Assembly: GCA_005406025.1 (NCBI GenBank) | Contig: BGZK01000480.1 | Location: forward strand, 310,001-374,000 | From: Eumeta japonica | Lineage: Eukaryota > Arthropoda > Insecta > Lepidoptera > Psychidae | Length of the DNA: 64,000 bases | Reading direction: 5' to 3' | Shown: positions 1-10,959 of the stretch, piece by piece | Numbering within the stretch: the stretch's first letter is position 1 | Layout: every line of letters begins with the position of its first letter | Translations under genes and position numbers: made by a program | Notes under the pieces: model-generated | What the model was told of the DNA's origin: nothing | The model's database searches: none | Seen by the model: only the letters and a program-made list of their open reading frames with translations

Positions 1-1263
1 GAGGTACATCTCAAATTATTAAATCAAAGTAATAACTTCTGTATTTTTTAGGTGATAGAATTACACTTATTATTGTCTTCTTTTGTTATCAACATTACCA
101 TCCATTCCAAATGCTGATTCACTCCGAAAAAATGAACTAGAAATTTAAGTTAGCTCTTTTTTGCTCAAAGACACAAAGTACTTGCCATGATGTCACTTTT
201 TTAGGTGAAGATACGAAATTCATGAAAAAGCCAAATTTCGAATTTCATCTGGAACCTTATCACGAAAGCGCACACAGTACCTATTAAGTGATTTGTTAAC
301 TTTGCTGAGTCAGATTTTATGAGCGGCGAAATTACTATACATTATAAAGCGCACCAAATGAAGACCGCTCGCCGTCTAGGACTCAATGAAGAGTCATAAT
401 AAACTAAATAATGAGACAGTAGAGAATAAATTTTAAAACTCTAATCAGCAATTTTTATAGCAGATCAAGAGATAAACTAGATATACGAATTACCAAAGAG
501 CAGATGATCATTGCTGCCCATGGACCTTTGCATCTCCAGATGGGGCACCGATGTGTTTTCGACCTATATTTGAGGAAGTAAGAGTGAGCTAATGGATGAG
601 GGAATCAGGTGGTAGATTATGGAATGTGGTGATGGAGGGAAGAGTGGACTACCAGAACTCTAACTCACTAGATGACAGGCAACAATAAAAGTTAGTGCTT
701 CACATCTGAATTACTCAGTTATATTGTATTATGGCAAGTAATTAAGAAAGCAAACGTTGACTTAAATATTTTTGTGTTAATCGTTTGTTTGTTCAGTTGT
801 AATAAGCTTTCCTTTAAAAAGTGAGAAAGTAGCAGTCGATGTTCGACTTCCCGCTGTTGTTGTTTTGGTTGCAAGCAATAAAATAACCCGGTTTTCAGTC
901 GGACACATTACAACCACTATATTGTATTTTGTTTTGTTTTATGATAAAGTCATTTCTTACCACGATGAAATACATTTATTTTTATTTGTTGATACACGAA
1001 CGTTAAACATAAGCGTAGATCAAACGACGATTCTTCATTTTTCACAGTCGACGGATAACTCACGAAAAATTGTAAATCGATGTTTTTTTTTATAGCGCTT
1101 CACTATCCCGCCTTCGGAGTATCATAACAACGCGTTTGACAGTTTGTTTCCGACGCCGAGAGCGAAAGTGCGCGCCTCGATCGGTTCACATGTTTTATTT
1201 GTTTTTTCATAAGTATTTTTTTAATTTTTAAATTAATCGCTGCCGATACGCAAAGTATCGAGC
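1..1263. other. upstream flank, leader and repeat fragment
   Basis: No gene seen. Around 505-560 a fragment containing 'attgctgcccatgga' resembles a dispersed repeat also present near 61360. The leader just before the ATG at 1264 is AT-rich. It ends in a 6-bp hairpin (cgatac 1244-1249 / gtatcg 1255-1260) three bases before the start codon. Confidence 0.35.
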
Positions 1264-1332
1264 ATGTCCGAAGCGGCTGCAGTGTCTGGTGATGACGCCC
1301 AAAATTATACGTCCGGAGTCAGATTGGTTGCA
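1264..1332 (+). CDS. PDZ-RING gene, coding exon 1
   Basis: Twenty-three codons starting MSEAAAVSGDD and ending in GVRLVA, followed by the donor gtaaga. The ATG is chosen because the frame flows in phase 0 into the PDZ exon and an AT-rich untranslated leader lies upstream. The last residues are the first beta strand of the PDZ domain. Confidence 0.75.
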
Positions 1333-4300
1333 GTAAGATGTGTTTTTAGCTTTTTAAAAACTCATTTTATGGTTCCGTACGGAGTTCGATAAAACGCGAC
1401 ACCAGTCCAGAGCCTCTTTGTTACATAGATTTAACATAGTAATCTGGTGTACGGAATCTAGACCTTCGTTAGAAAGACCTACGCGTATTTGTTGCGCGCG
1501 ACACTTTCAAAAACAAGGCTCTTCGTATGAGGTCAAGGAGGCGAGCGGACGAATAGAGCGAAGACATAAAAAAAAATTGTATGACATCACTCTGCCAAAA
1601 AATCATGGGTATCGTCGTCGGCGCCGATAAAAGGGCCGATTTGAGCTGTGTTAATCGAATTTAATTGTAACATTATTAAATAGAAATGACCGCCTCGAGC
1701 ACCAAAATGTTTATGTTTGATATGCAAGTTTAAATTACCACGTAAATACAAGTCGCAGTCTTTTTTTTATTTAATAACTAAAACTATGTAGACATTTAGA
1801 AGTTGTAATATTGCTCGTGTGAGCCAAAGACCCTACGTTTGGAGTGGAAGTTTATTTTTCCATAGAGTAAATAAATAAAGTCATTTCGAGTTGTGGACGG
1901 AAAAGTGTTTATAATTTGAGTCAAATGACACGATAACTCTCGGATTTTAAACACCATCACAATACGATCGCGAGCAGGCCCCAGCCCGAACTGGGCCAAC
2001 GCCGGGGGCTTAATCCGTGCCGGCAGTTTTGAAATAAAAAAAAAATGTAGAAAGGTAAGCTGCTACAGTGAAATGTTTAGGATTTGATACATTAATTTAT
2101 ATCGAAAATTAAATTGGTATAAACAAAATAGTTTATAATTGTGAAATTGGTTTACATACTATGCCGGTATTCCAAAAATTGTAAAAAAAAGCAATTTTAT
2201 AAGCCGCCATTAATCCTTTGACATTTTTTTTTGTAAAACTAAGTTCTTTATTTCGTATGATTTCACTGTAAATTTATAACACAGCCCACTAGCACCATCA
2301 ACAACAACTAAGACACGCATACGTTGGTTACTATTAGCCACTAAAAAAAAATTAATTTACTTTTTTTTATACCATAAAAGGTATTGTCAAATGGTCCTTT
2401 CTAATGAAAAAATACTTAGTCGGGCTGACTGACTACGAAATGAAAAAGCGTGGCCGCCCACGGATGTCACGTCATTAACAACTTGACACACACACACTCA
2501 CACACAAATAAACACACACACATTTATTAGAATAGACGACTTCTCAACAATGGCGTGTCTGCCATTCGACGAGTCTGTCAATCGGAAACCGCTGACACGA
2601 TTGACGCGGGAAAACCTGGTCGTCGAGTCGCCATTGCTGTTTCTATTCAACCTCCCCACGGGGCGTGTACTCCCGCAACCTTTTTATTCGCGACCAGCGA
2701 GCTCGGGCTGTAAGCGTGCATTGCCGATGCACGGACGAAGTGGTTTGATACGACTCGGGTCGAAACGTCGTCGTCGGTAATTGCGCCCCTGTTCGTAATC
2801 GAATCTGGGCCTTTTGATTCGAGGTTGACGCTTTTGACCGCTGAACCGTGGAGGTTCTTGAAAAAAAATACTATTGATAAGCAAACGCCCGTTTCTCTTT
2901 TCAGTTGAACCTTCCGGAGGACGAAGGAGAGGGCCTGGGCTTCCGTCTGACGCGGACCCTCTGGGACCCTTACCCTTGGGTAAGAACTTACTATGCGTTC
3001 GTAAATTAAAAAAAAAAATATATGTATTCCGATATTATTTCCGGAAGGAAGTTTTTGATCCAAATTCTCTATAATAATTTCGTGATCAAAATTTTGGAAC
3101 CTATTATTCAGCAGGACGTGAGTCATAAATTAACCTCCACATTAACCCTTCGACTGGGGATTTTAAGAACCTTGACATCGCTAGAGACACTCTGATAGTG
3201 CGGCTGGCATAATAATTCAACATTGAGAAAGCCATACAAGCGTATTTTAATTTATTTACATTTTAAATACATAAATAATTCTACAATAAAAATACCCTTT
3301 TCTGGAAAGAAAAGTTATAGAAACAGAAGAGCCTATCGTGACCAATAAGATCGAAGAACAATTCTGAACTGTTTAATACTCTTTCAACACGCTCATGCCC
3401 TTTCGATAGGTGCACGAGGTCATCGCCTGCGGGAGAGCTGCGGCCGCTGGTCTCAAGCCGGGAGACTGCATTCTCCAAGTAGACGGCAAGGACCTGCTGG
3501 GTGTGCCGGTGAGATTTCCGCTCTCCACTATCCTCAACCACCAGCGGAACCCCAGATATGGGTCTCTAAGACTTGAGCCGTGAGATAACCAAGTCCAGGA
3601 GATACATTTGAGATTCTCGCCACGTGGACTGGTTACGTCGTACGAAGACTATACCAAGTTGTATTAGTCTCATACCTACTAGTGATGTACATATTTATTT
3701 AAATTGAACGCGTAACTATTATTGCATAACAGCAAAGGCCTGACCTGTAATTTATTTCTTTATGGTCGACTGGTGACCCAAAACCTGCTATGTTATCTGA
3801 AATTAAGTTGTTGAAGAATGAAACTGTTTAAAGTTTTACTTTTACCAACTTTTTAGTAGGAACTAGGACACAGAACATGGTTGATTGTTATTATTTTTGA
3901 CGTGACAACGTCTTATAAATTGGTTTGCCGGGTGACACTTCAAGAAACTGCGTTACGCTCCGCTCACGTTATGCGCTCACAATGAGAGCGAGTGAGAGGC
4001 ACGCGTCCCTTCCACTCGGGCATGGTTAGCCCGCCTAAGAGCGAGAGAGACAGACATAAAAAGTGAAAGGCACGCGTCCCTTCCTCGAGCACAGTTAGCC
4101 CGCCTAAGAGCGAGAGAGACAGAGCGAGAGAGAGAGAGTGAGAGAGATAGGCATACACACCGGTTCATGTCTTGCGCTTAAATTGTTACTATTATTTCAT
4201 CCTTCTTCCTACTATACGAATGAATATTCACATTAAAATGATTTTACCACTCAAAGTCGTTGTCACGTAAAACTTTCGCCCGTATACCGACTTTACAGGC

Positions 4301-5794
4301 AACCAATTTTTATTTATTTATTTTGGCAAAAAACATTCATCATACATACAGTAATACAGAATGATTCATTTAGGTACGTAAACAAAGATTTTGATTGTCA
4401 AGATTAAACATGTGAATCAAATTGTTTAACAAACAGATTTGCTTGAGAAAGAAACTAATTAAAAAAATATATTAATCACAAATAAAACGGGAAACATATA
4501 TGGAAAGCCAAAATTACATATGGTTTGCATTATTCGAAAATAACAGTAGAAAATAATAATAGAAAAAAAAACAGTAATTGTTGATTGAATTTGTAAACCA
4601 ATTGAATATTATAAGAACAGGTAAAGTTAAATTTAAAATCGGATAAAAAAAAAAAAAACAACAAGTTTTAAATCATCAAAAATTTATCGCCATCTTTCTC
4701 TTGCGAAACGGAATTTGACATGTATATCATAGGTCGCTGTTACATGACGTCATAACTTTCTAGTGTTGCCACTGCTCGTACATGAATTTAAATACCGACA
4801 TTTCGGTTAATTTTGTATTCATCAAAAAATACATTGTGGGTCATCTGAAGTGTTATGTAATGACTTACGAAATAGAGATATTATGTATTCGAATTTGAAT
4901 CACGGCTCTCGGCCCGCGGGCCCCGGAGCCGCCGGGGGGCTGCGGCGCCGCCCCTGACAGATGGTGCTCCGCAGGTGGGGCAAGTGGCGGCGTGGGTGCG
5001 CGGCGACGGCGGGCCTCGGGGCGTGTCGCTGCTCGTGTGGAACTGCGGCGTGGACCCTCAAGACGACCCTGATGTGAGTTGTTTTAGTAAAAAACAATAA
5101 AAAAACTGCGTGCCACCGTAGAATATCATCCGTGGTCAACGCCGACCATGGACGCTCGCAACGCCCAGAAAATTCACCGGTAGTTTGACGGGCTCTGCTT
5201 GATTAGGAACAGGACATCTGATAAAGCGGGTGATGAGGTTACGAAGGGGAGAGTGGGCCCGAAAATTCCCAATCAACGGACGAAACACAACAGCGGAAGC
5301 TTTTACTCCATATCTGTATTCTGTGCGCGTGCGTACCTTATCTCTTTAGGGCGACATGATCCATTATCGTGCCGCAACCAAATTGACGCACAGCATGACT
5401 CTACCATCTTATTTCGTTCTAAATGTAATTCTCTTGTATATGATAAGCATGTTTTTGTGTTTAAATCGTCATAAATTCATACTTCTCCATGCCCAGAAAA
5501 TTCAACTAATTAATGTTGTTCATGGATTTAAAAATAGTTTCCCGATACGGAAGTTTTTACATCGAGAGAGGTTGAATACAATTTTTTTTTGTGGTACAAA
5601 AACCTCGGTGCCACTCACACTTAGGAGTTTTTTTTAACTTCCCGCTAAGAAAATTGAAAATATTCTAAAATTTTCGAGAAGTTGTTAGTTTCACCCCAGT
5701 TTGCAAAAATCGAGTTCTCATCAGATCTCGACGTTCTGAGGGTCTAGGAAGCTTCGCTGATCATCTCTGACATGATATCCGTATGGCTGTGTGG

Positions 5795-5851
<57 letters not shown>

Positions 5852-8800
5852 GATGTATGTAAACCTCTTATAACTTTTAAACGGCTTGACCGAATGAAGT
5901 CCACTAAACGGTGCTCCAAATTTCACCAAACTTAGATTTCCTGATAGTTTGGGTCGATTTGTACCGGTAGATTTTGAGAAATTTTCAAGAAACTAAGAAA
6001 AAAAATTTTTTTTAAGTAGTTTTTTAAAAATAACTTTAAAATGGCTTGACCGATCAATTCCAAAATCTATTCAGCTCTTAACCTATTAAAAACACGTCGA
6101 TTGCCGTAAACCGGGTCAAAATCGGTTGATTCGTTTGTGAGAAATCGTTATCGAAAGAAATCGAAACAAACCATTTTTTTTAAATAACTACGAAACGGAT
6201 AAAATTAGCGGGAAGTTGCAGAGTTGGGCTTTAGGGTCAAATTTTTTTTCTATTACTATATTCATATTTAATAGATTCTGTTTAACATTATGATTAAAAA
6301 AAGTAGCGTTCCGCTGCGGCTTCGCCCGCGTGGACATTAAATGTGTTCTTTGATATTGAACGATTTTGTTATCAATCCAATCTCGTACCCGCTTGTAATC
6401 CTGGTCCCGGGGCTGTTCCTGACTTCGCTCCTCTCACCTTCTCGATTCTGATTCCGGTCTCACATTCGGTTCCGATTCTAGTTTCGTCTTCAATTTTTCG
6501 CCAGATTTCAATAAGTCGAGCGCCTCGCGTTTAAAGAGAGATCGAATTTACGTTCATTTTTTTTTAATTTTTTCTTCATTCGTATTGTAATGCTTATAGG
6601 CCTGTAACGCTAGCAATTATTTTTGGCGTGCTACCACTCTAAATATTTCAACAAGGGTGACAATTTTCCCTCACATCCGTTTCAAATGATATAATACCAA
6701 TATCGGGCTCTACCGTGATAGTCGTATTGAAGTCAGTTACGTAATTCCTGAAATGTGTGCGAACAGAAACAGAGACAAAAGAAATATTAAAACTCGTTGC
6801 TTTTTCTTATCGCCTCCTCTCAATTTTTCATAAACACCTTAAATGCACAGGCACAACATGTTTCACAGTTTTTACATTCACAATCGTATTGTACAATCAA
6901 CGAATCCGAACTATTCCTCTACAGCTGCTATGGAGCTGCGGCGGGGGCGCGCGGGGCGAGCGCGCGCGCCGGGCGCTGTCTGGGGTGCTGCGTGCGCTGG
7001 CCTGCTGCGTGTGCGCAGCCACCGCAACGAAGGCGCTCAGTTGTGCGCGATCGCACGTCTACTGCGATGGTACACGTTTTGCGATGTTTTACGCTGATAG
7101 CCCTTAAGGTGACGAATTAGAAAAATTGGTGGTAGGAATCTCAATTTTTCTCGGACAATAGAATATATATGAAAGTCATCTTTAACGGCCCGATTTACCA
7201 TATTATTACAGACTTCAATTTTTCATTTGCAGTTATAGGATTTATTAACTTTATAACACAGAAAAAAATACCTCTTTTAAAACAGAGATTAACATTTTAC
7301 ATACAAATTGGAATTATTTAATTCTCCAAATTTTCTACCAAGTTTAATCTATATAAACACTCAATTTTTTTTTTCAATTAGTTCTAGTTTCCATTTTAAA
7401 CGAAAAAATTGTCTTGTCGCATACGAACTTTAAAAATAAGCAACCGCGCAGTGTGATTTAGTATGCAGCGCCGCGGTGGGGGCGGGGTGCGGGGAGCTGC
7501 GACACATATCAACACCTTATCACTGCATCACCTTAGTGACACCATTTTTCATGAAAACATAACGTGTTCAATCAATCAGCTGCAATTCCCATTTGATGGC
7601 CAATTTCATGGTTATTACATCACACGATATAATTAAAAAAAACAGTATCACAGTGCGATATATTTCCACGGGCACATCCGGTAGTTTCTTAATATTGTTT
7701 GCAATTTATCCGCGCCGAAAATCCTACCATTCGAGGGCTAGCGCTTTCGACGGACAAAGAAGGAAGCTGTTATTGAGAAAAGGATGCGCCGTCAGGTAAT
7801 TTTGCATTCGTTTATATGGCTATCTCACTCCCTCCGCCCGCCGGAGATGTTAAGCTCTCCTGTGAGTGCCGGACTTAAAGTAATCGTGTCACGTCAGGCT
7901 GCTGGCGGCGCCTGCAGCGCTGCGCCCTGTGCCGCGAGCCGCTGCCCGCCAGGGACTCGCCGTACGCGCGCAACCTCGTCGCCGAACAGGTGCGTTGTTG
8001 CCATAATACAGAAAATAATTCTACTCAAAGGATAATGAAACTAATACAGTAACACAATGCTTTTAATAAAAATTAACATTTTAAGGGATATTTCATTTAA
8101 GTTTGTTTAGGTAATTTGTTAATAGATAATAGTAAATACGATAGAGAAATTAATAGGAGACTAATTAAGGGAATAAAGCGAATGAGGCTTTGCTTACTGT
8201 CATGGTTAGTCAATGTGTCTCACGGTTGTCATAATGAACTCTCGGTCTGGCGTAGCATGCGTGGAATGCCCTTGAAATATAGATGTAGAAGTAGTGATGT
8301 TATACGGCGACGTGCTCTGAAAGAAAATGCAGTGACTAGCTTAGGAGAAGATATGTTACGGAAGTTTGGTCGTAAAAGATGTATGAAACAAACGTTTAGA
8401 GCGAATGCTTTGATGGAGGGTTCGGCAAGGGAAAATATAGAATACCCTTAAATAACATTGTAGTTATTGTTTTAGCTATAGTGTTAAAGAAAATAATTAA
8501 GCGGTTAATCTGACATACGAAAACTATATTTTGAATGACATTTAAATGTTGATACACGAGTTTTACACTAGGTGTCTATACTTTACACCTGACCCTAAAA
8601 AAAAACCCTAGGAAATTTTATGCAGACCGAATTGTAAGCATCCGCAACGAACGAGATATTGATGAAATATTGATGGATGTCAGTGAAGCGGAAGAGGTAT
8701 GCAAAGATTCGTGCCATGTCGTTGTTTGTGGTCTCTACCTAACCTTTTGGTAAATAGGGGTGAATTAGTAAATAAAAAAAAAAAACAAAATTGACTACGG

Positions 8801-10391
8801 TCAGGACTGGCTGCAATTCGATTAAAATAGTAAGACAAAAACCCAGCTTAAGAGGGTATTCGGCCCCCATGACCCTCCCTGGATTCGCCCTTGTTTACAG
8901 TTAAATATTGTACATACCTACCCATATTTTATTATAGTAAATATGCTGACTATAGGAATTGTTAAAAATAGCTTAAACTGAGCTGTCTTGTACAGAGAAC
9001 ATTGATACATTGTTGCAGCCTATCGCTCAAGCACAATACCGTATGCTATCGTCATTTGAAAGTAGCTAAAGTAAACCAAACTCGCCGTCACCACATCTGT
9101 CAATCTTCTTATTTGTCTAATTACAATACTGCTTCACTCGGTTTGAGGAGCTCCACGTGAACAGACACTTAAAACTCTTTGTAGGGTAGAATGAGGAAGT
9201 AACCTCTAAATAATAACTTCAGGTAAATTTCAAATACGTATACTTCGAGACGCATGTACCTGTTCCCATTCTACCAAATTCAATCGATTTTCACTATAGA
9301 GGTTTATATAATCAAAATGTTTCCACCCCTGCTACACCCATAAATACTATTAACATTCTCTCTCTGATGTAAAATCAACATTTATACTGAACATTTTCCA
9401 CTCTGATGCACTACACAGTCGCTATTTGGCGTATGCGTCGGCGTATCAGTGTGTTGTTTTATACAAATGTTTGGTCCGTAAATATCGTTTCTTTGAGTGA
9501 ATCTGTCTTAAAACATTAAATGTATTTATTAGTTTTAAATACAATTGACAGTGATAGTAAAAGCGATAGGGAGAATATAAGAGTTACAGAACTAAATGCG
9601 ATAGAATCTGTATCTAAATTAAAATACTTTTTTTCGTTTTAATTTAAAATATTTAAATAGAAAAAAAAAACGTATAAAATTAGATGTTTCACATCTGCCA
9701 GGCGTCTCTTGATGATTCTTCTGTTACATTGTAGGTTTTCGAAGCAATAGCAGCGGAATACGACATAAAGGATCCGGGGAAAAAGCAGACATACGTGAAA
9801 TCTAACGCCGCCCTGAACATGCCATCGCCCTCCTCCGACCACAGACTACAACGTCAGATAAGCCTGCTACAGAAGAGCAGGAAAACCGTACAATTCGGCG
9901 ACAGATACGGCCAGAACTACGCGTCCGATCCGAACTTGAGCAAGACTTTGGTGAATAATCGGGAATTGAACGTTAAAAGAGAAATCGGCGAAAACGGCGA
10001 AGCGGCGGGGGAAAATGACATATCTGGCAACATCGAAAGTGACAGGTGTCAGACCGAAGCGACAAAGTGCGCTTGCCAGTCGGAAAAAAGCGAGAGCGCG
10101 GGAAATATCTCCCACATTAAATCGGAGAAAGGGAAAAACCTCGGCGTTTTTCAGCACAAACTGGTCTCCAGGTTGCGACCGGCCTCTTCCCTGGCCGATC
10201 TGCAAAAAGCCAGTTGTCTCAATTGCGGCATTTCTAGATCTATGAACAGCGTCAACATAAAAGATCAAAGCAACTTTCCACAAGGAGGATCGCTGAGTAA
10301 TTTAGCAGCACATTTAGGCAACACTCCCGTGTTCCTGATGACGTCGCCGCCAGTGTACCTGTTGGCGTGCGACCACGACACCAGGTCTTGA
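1264..10391 (+). CDS. PDZ-RING protein, seven exons, 411 aa (gene span)
   Basis: Seen: seven exons (1264-1332, 2905-2979, 3410-3508, 4975-5073, 6925-7069, 7898-7989, 9735-10391) join in frame across GT-AG introns to give 411 residues. Residues about 18-105 form a PDZ domain with a literal GLGF carboxylate-binding loop (33-36). Residues 141-174 form a C3HC4 RING with ligands C141, C144, C154, H158, C161, C164, C171 and C174. The ligand spacing (2-9-3-2-2-6-2) and the following R-x-PL are as in SIAH/sina RING domains. The last 218 residues are mostly polar with no recognised domain. Known: RING fingers of this class recruit E2 enzymes, and PDZ domains bind C-terminal tails. Inference: an E3 ligase directed by its PDZ domain, probably cytoplasmic. 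There is no SIAH substrate-binding domain, so it is not sina itself. No signal peptide or membrane segment was seen. I do not recognise a gene name. Confidence 0.85.
2905..2979 (+). CDS. PDZ-RING gene, exon 2 (PDZ GLGF loop)
   Basis: Twenty-five codons between a ttttcag acceptor and a gtaaga donor, phase 0 at both ends. Encodes the EGLGFRLTRTLWDP region, i.e. the PDZ carboxylate-binding loop and the following strand. Confidence 0.85.
3410..3508 (+). CDS. PDZ-RING gene, exon 3 (PDZ core)
   Basis: Thirty-three codons, phase 0 in and out, between cgatag and gtgaga. Encodes the typical PDZ core: an HEVI strand, AAAAGLKPGDCI, then LQVDGKDLLGV. The G-L-x-x-G-D-x-I-L-x-V-(D/N)-G pattern is diagnostic for PDZ. 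Confidence 0.9.
3897..4311. repeat. dispersed repeat, copy A
   Basis: Matches 40957-41479 in the opposite orientation along most of its length, including 'gacgtgacaacgtct', 'gccgggtgacacttcaagaa' and, at the other end, 'tataccgactttacaggc'. This copy lacks about 190 bp found in copy B but has a second copy of the 'cacgcgtcccttcc...cccgcctaagagcgagagag' subunit. It lies in the PDZ-RING intron between exons 3 and 4. 'acgtgacaacg' occurs inverted near both ends, as in a DNA transposon. Confidence 0.8.
4975..5073 (+). CDS. PDZ-RING gene, exon 4 (PDZ C-terminal part)
   Basis: Thirty-three codons between tccgcag and gtgagt, phase 0. Encodes PDZ helix B (GQVAAWV) and the last strand (GVSLLVWN), then an acidic linker. 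Helix B begins with V/G/Q rather than histidine, so a class I ligand preference is not expected (inference). Confidence 0.85.
5636..6217. mobile_element. 582-bp MITE-like element with 13-bp perfect terminal inverted repeats
   Basis: Lies in the intron between exons 4 and 5 of the PDZ-RING gene. aacttcccgctaa (5636-5648) and ttagcgggaagtt (6205-6217) are exact inverted repeats. The interior holds a GT microsatellite (about 5795-5844) and no transposase. No clear target-site duplication is visible. Confidence 0.55.
5795..5844. repeat. (GT)n microsatellite
   Basis: About 25 GT units with a few interruptions, inside the inverted-repeat element. Confidence 0.9.
6925..7069 (+). CDS. PDZ-RING gene, exon 5 (first half of RING)
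   Basis: 145 nt between ctctacag and a gtacac donor, ending in phase 1. The chosen frame carries C-x2-C-x9-C-x3-H-x2-C, the first five RING ligands, and it is the only frame whose end phase joins the cysteine-rich frame of the next exon. All three forward frames are open here because the exon is GC-rich, so the RING pattern decides. Confidence 0.8.
7898..7989 (+). CDS. PDZ-RING gene, exon 6 (second half of RING)
   Basis: 92 nt between cgtcag and gtgcgt. It enters in phase 1 and leaves in phase 0. Encodes CWRRLQRCALCREPL, with the last three RING cysteines and the R-x-PL turn, then SPYARNLVAEQ. Confidence 0.85.
8626..8696 (+). other. candidate alternative exon or coding-like intron sequence
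   Basis: 71 nt between an attttatgcag acceptor and a strong gtatgc donor. Entered in phase 1, it reads IVSIRNERDIDEILMDVSE and leaves in phase 0, exactly the phases of the preceding RING exon (7898-7989). It cannot be added after that exon without a stop codon. It could only replace it, which would remove half of the RING. It may equally be chance. Confidence 0.25.
8697..8895. repeat. two dispersed-repeat fragments
   Basis: The first part ('gcaaagattcgtgccatgt...ctacctaacc') matches the repeat at about 53575-53640. The second (8816-8895, 'agtaagac...cctccctggat') matches the hAT-type MITE at 30017-30135 but lacks its left terminus. Confidence 0.6.
9735..10391 (+). CDS. PDZ-RING gene, exon 7 (C-terminal tail and stop)
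   Basis: Acceptor cattgtag, phase 0, 218 codons plus TGA. It begins VFEAIAAEYDIKDPGKK, a helix following the RING, then a long serine/asparagine-rich tail with basic and acidic stretches, a QISLLQKSRKTVQF segment, two cysteine pairs, and a hydrophobic end (TPVFLMTSPPVYLLA). No known domain. Confidence 0.85.
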   Translation, partial: VFEAIAAEYDIKDPGKKQTYVKSNAALNMPSPSSDHRLQRQISLLQKSRKTVQFGDRYGQNYASDPNLSKTLVNNRELNVKREIGENGEAAGENDISGNIESDRCQTEATKCACQSEKSESAGNISHIKSEKGKNLGVFQHKLVSRLRPASSLADLQKASCLNCGISRSMNSVNIKDQSNFPQGGSLSNLAAHLGNTPVFLMTSPPVYLLACDHDTRS

Positions 10392-10944
10392 CAAGGTCAT
10401 CACCAGATCAGACAACGAATTCAAAATCCTAACAGTAACAGTTTCCCACCATAGACAACTGTCCTAAACGTAAGCTATTTGGGTAGCAGTGGAACAGAAC
10501 GTAACAGCAGACGGCAAATATTAAAAAACATTTGCTTCTAATATTTTTGTAATGTATCTAAAAGAAATGTTTCAAATTCGGCCCATACTTTGTACACTTT
10601 TTGTTAAATCGTGGAAAAATATAAAGATTAACAAAAAAATATTAAAATGGAAAATTTTGTAGTATTCATTTTGTCCAAAGCAAATTTTTATATAGATAAA
10701 AATGGTTGGAATTTGTTTATGCAACTGTCAATCGATTTGCGATTGACAGTTAGTTTGATTGACTAGCGCCGACCGCGATGGGCTCACATTAAATTATTGT
10801 AAATTAATAACTTCCAATTCTTGATAAAGCCTTCAACTATACATCCTTTGCAGTCTATTCACGGTCCATAGAGCGACCTGTAATATCTGAAATATGGATC
10901 TTCCACGTTTGTTTAAATAAAGATGTTTGTTGAATTTAAATAAA
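10392..10944 (+). promoter_or_regulatory. 3' UTR of the PDZ-RING gene with two poly(A) signals
   Basis: AT-rich sequence after the stop codon, with AATAAA at 10916-10921 and 10939-10944. The transcript end probably lies about 15-30 nt further on. The UTR contains the stem-loop listed separately. Confidence 0.6.
10723..10751 (+). other. perfect 12-bp stem-loop in the 3' UTR
   Basis: The arms aactgtcaatcg (10723-10734) and cgattgacagtt (10740-10751) are exact reverse complements around a 5-nt loop. In mRNA this would be a stable hairpin about 330 nt after the stop. Function unknown. Confidence 0.7.
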
Positions 10945-10959
10945 ATTTCATATACGCAC

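Noticed and set aside
3964..4168. Two minus-strand frames rich in leucine and serine
   Set aside because: They arise from the tandem gagaga/ctctct stretch of the dispersed repeat copy A.
5744..5929. Minus-strand frame with a threonine-histidine run
   Set aside because: It is the translation of the GT microsatellite.
8116..8451. 111-codon plus-strand frame inside the PDZ-RING gene
   Set aside because: It lies in an intron, has no splice context, and its translation resembles no known family. I cannot support it as a gene, though a retroelement scrap is possible.
9867..10283. 138-codon minus-strand frame
   Set aside because: Antisense shadow of exon 7 of the PDZ-RING gene.
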